A stretch of 64,000 nt of DNA from Tolypeutes matacus (Eukaryota > Chordata > Mammalia > Cingulata > Chlamyphoridae): positions 7,142,535 through 7,206,534 of the forward strand of contig JAKSZT010054457.1 of assembly GCA_026826555.1 (NCBI GenBank). Direction: 5' to 3'. Both the position numbers and the translations under genes were made by a program. Position 1 is the first letter of the stretch. Every line of letters starts with the position of its first letter. Under the pieces are notes generated by a model. That model was not told where the DNA came from. It made no database searches and saw nothing but the letters and a program-made list of their open reading frames with translations. Below are positions 62,922 to 64,000 of this stretch, one piece after another.

Positions 62922-63518
62922 AGGCTGTTGGAATTTTTATTGGGATTGCATTAAATCTGTATGTCAGTTCAGATAGAATTGACATCTTAACAATATTTAG
63001 TCTTACAATCCATGAACACAGAATGTCCTTCCATTTATTTAAGCATTCTTTGTTTTCTTTTAGCAATGTTTTGTAGTTTCCTAGGTTAAGTTTATTCCTA
63101 AATATCTGATTTTTTAAATCGCTATTATAAATGAAATTTTTTTTCTGATTTCTTCCTCAGATTGCACATCAGTAGTGTATAGAACTGCTATTGATTTTTG
63201 CATATTAATCTTGTGTCCAGCCAATTTCCTGAACTATTCTATTAATTCTATTAGCTTTGTTGTGGATTTTTCAGGATTTTCTAGATATAGGATCATATCA
63301 TCAGCAAATAGTAAAAGTTTTACTCCTTCCTTTCCTATTTGGTTGCCTTTTATTTCTTTATCTAGCCTAATTGCTCTAGCTATAACTTCTAACACAATAT
63401 TGGCATCCTTGTCTTGTTCCTGATCTTCGTGGGAAATCTTTCAGTCCTTCACCATTGAGTACAATACTAGCTGTAGGATTTTCATACATGCACTTTACCA
63501 TATTGAGAAATGCCTCTT
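62922..63518 (-). mobile_element. L1 ORF2 fragment, minus strand (L1-G)
   Basis: On the minus strand this covers part of the reverse transcriptase of ORF2, including an intact FADD catalytic motif (63308-63297) and the region with a [13 protein letters not shown] motif near 63010-63030. It is bounded on the left by a 22-base A tract (62900-62921) and cut on the right by the ERV-like LTR that starts at 63519. It is closer in sequence to the younger L1s than to L1-F, so it is a separate insertion. It probably continues beyond the window on the far side of the LTR. Confidence 0.8.
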
Positions 63519-63744
63519 TGTTCCCGGGCCTGAGGGTGATCAGCCCTGCTGCAGCCCGGGGGGCTACACTGGCTAGTTATGGGCCGTCCGGTGTGCACTC
63601 CGGGAACGGCGAGGATGAGGAGATTCTCAGGGAGCGGCGTCGGGTTGGGGGCTCCCTGGTCTCCACGGCTCGGGTGTGGGGGGTATCTGGTAAGGACCGC
63701 GCGTGAATAAAAGACTCGAGTCCTCTGAGTGCGGCGGAAGAAGA

Positions 63745-63785
<41 letters not shown>

Positions 63786-64000
63786 CGAGAGAGAGCGCTT
63801 TATTGAGGAAGTACAGTGCATATATACTCTTCAGGCTGGGGGCAGTCCCTCAGCCGATGGTGGAGGCTTATCATTGGGCAGTGGTTAGGGTCAGGGGTTG
63901 CTAGGGAAAGGGGCAGAATTGGGGGCGGCAAGGGGCGAAGCAAGGTTGTCCAAATAAGGCAATAACTGGGGCGAGAGCTCTGATTGGTGAGAAGGAACAA
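63519..64000 (-). mobile_element. ERV-like LTR, copy 2, continues past window end
   Basis: On the minus strand it ends CA at 63520-63519. It has a TATATA box at 63826-63821 and AATAAA at 63804-63799, the same 22-24-base spacing as in the plus-strand copy at 17500-18008. The final 140 bases (63519-63665) match that copy, while U3 (63830-64000) does not. A (GA)n/(AAG)n microsatellite at 63737-63795 lies at the start of R/U5. The start of the LTR lies beyond 64000. It is inserted in L1-G. No gag, pol or env is visible. Confidence 0.72.
63737..63795. repeat. GA-rich microsatellite inside the LTR
   Basis: (AAG)n, then (GA)n with GAGC interruptions, just downstream of the LTR polyadenylation signal. 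It is absent from the related LTR at 17500-18008, so it is a later expansion. Confidence 0.9.

Noticed and set aside
63870..63905. Possible interstitial telomeric repeat ('ggttagggtcagggg')
   Set aside because: There is only one TTAGGG-like unit, and it lies inside the U3 of the LTR, with no tandem array.

Overview
This window looks like gene-poor nuclear DNA from a placental mammal, most likely a xenarthran (armadillo first, sloth possible). The basis is the dispersed tRNA-derived SINEs with a DAS-like consensus, L1 elements of several ages with lineage-type 3' UTRs, MaLR-type LTRs, and ancient MIR, L2, MER5A-like and Tigger-like repeats common to eutherians. The species call rests on recalled repeat consensus sequences, not on a database search. 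I see no functional protein-coding gene, rRNA, CRISPR array or bacterial-type operon. The many short open frames are chance frames in AT-rich DNA or relics inside repeats.

Layout. 1-4.5 kb is mostly unassigned DNA with one tRNA-SINE and faint old LINE/MIR traces. 4.5-11.3 kb is a nearly full-length plus-strand L1 with broken ORFs. It meets, tail to tail, a minus-strand L1 (11.3-15.5 kb) that has tandem 3' UTR repeats and has lost most of ORF2. 15.5-16.0 kb is another L1 3' end. 16.5-21.5 kb is an old L1/HAL1-like element interrupted by a MaLR LTR, an ERV-like LTR, a SINE and a 400-base assembly gap. 21.5-34 kb is largely unassigned, with MIR, L2, MER5A-like and LTR remnants. At 34.6-35.9 kb lies the clearest gene-derived feature: a minus-strand processed pseudogene of HNRNPDL with target-site duplications, a poly(A) signal, one frameshift and one nonsense codon.

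36-49.6 kb is unassigned DNA with an old LINE, a MaLR LTR, SINEs, an internally deleted Tigger1-like transposon, a second inverted-repeat DNA transposon, an ERV-like LTR and a short copy of an unusual polyadenylated retroposon. 49.7-51.9 kb is a 5'-truncated L1 with a 14-bp target-site duplication, followed by a minus-strand L1 3' end at 52.3-53.1 kb. 53.2-55.9 kb is mostly unassigned and includes a short, homeodomain-motif-rich segment that could be conserved regulatory DNA. 55.9-62.9 kb is an old plus-strand L1 interrupted by a 1.25-kb retroposon of unknown family and an approximately 385-bp GGAA microsatellite. The window ends with a minus-strand L1 ORF2 fragment into which a second ERV-like LTR is inserted; this LTR runs off the end.

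The sequence is best read as a stratigraphy of nested retrotransposition, with L1 machinery the probable mobiliser of the HNRNPDL copy, the SINEs and the 1.25-kb retroposon. No cooperating set of genes is present. The most novel-looking items are the 1.25-kb retroposon family (two copies here), the two LTRs that share a U5-side block but have different U3 regions, and the two L1/HAL1-like elements lacking most of ORF2.
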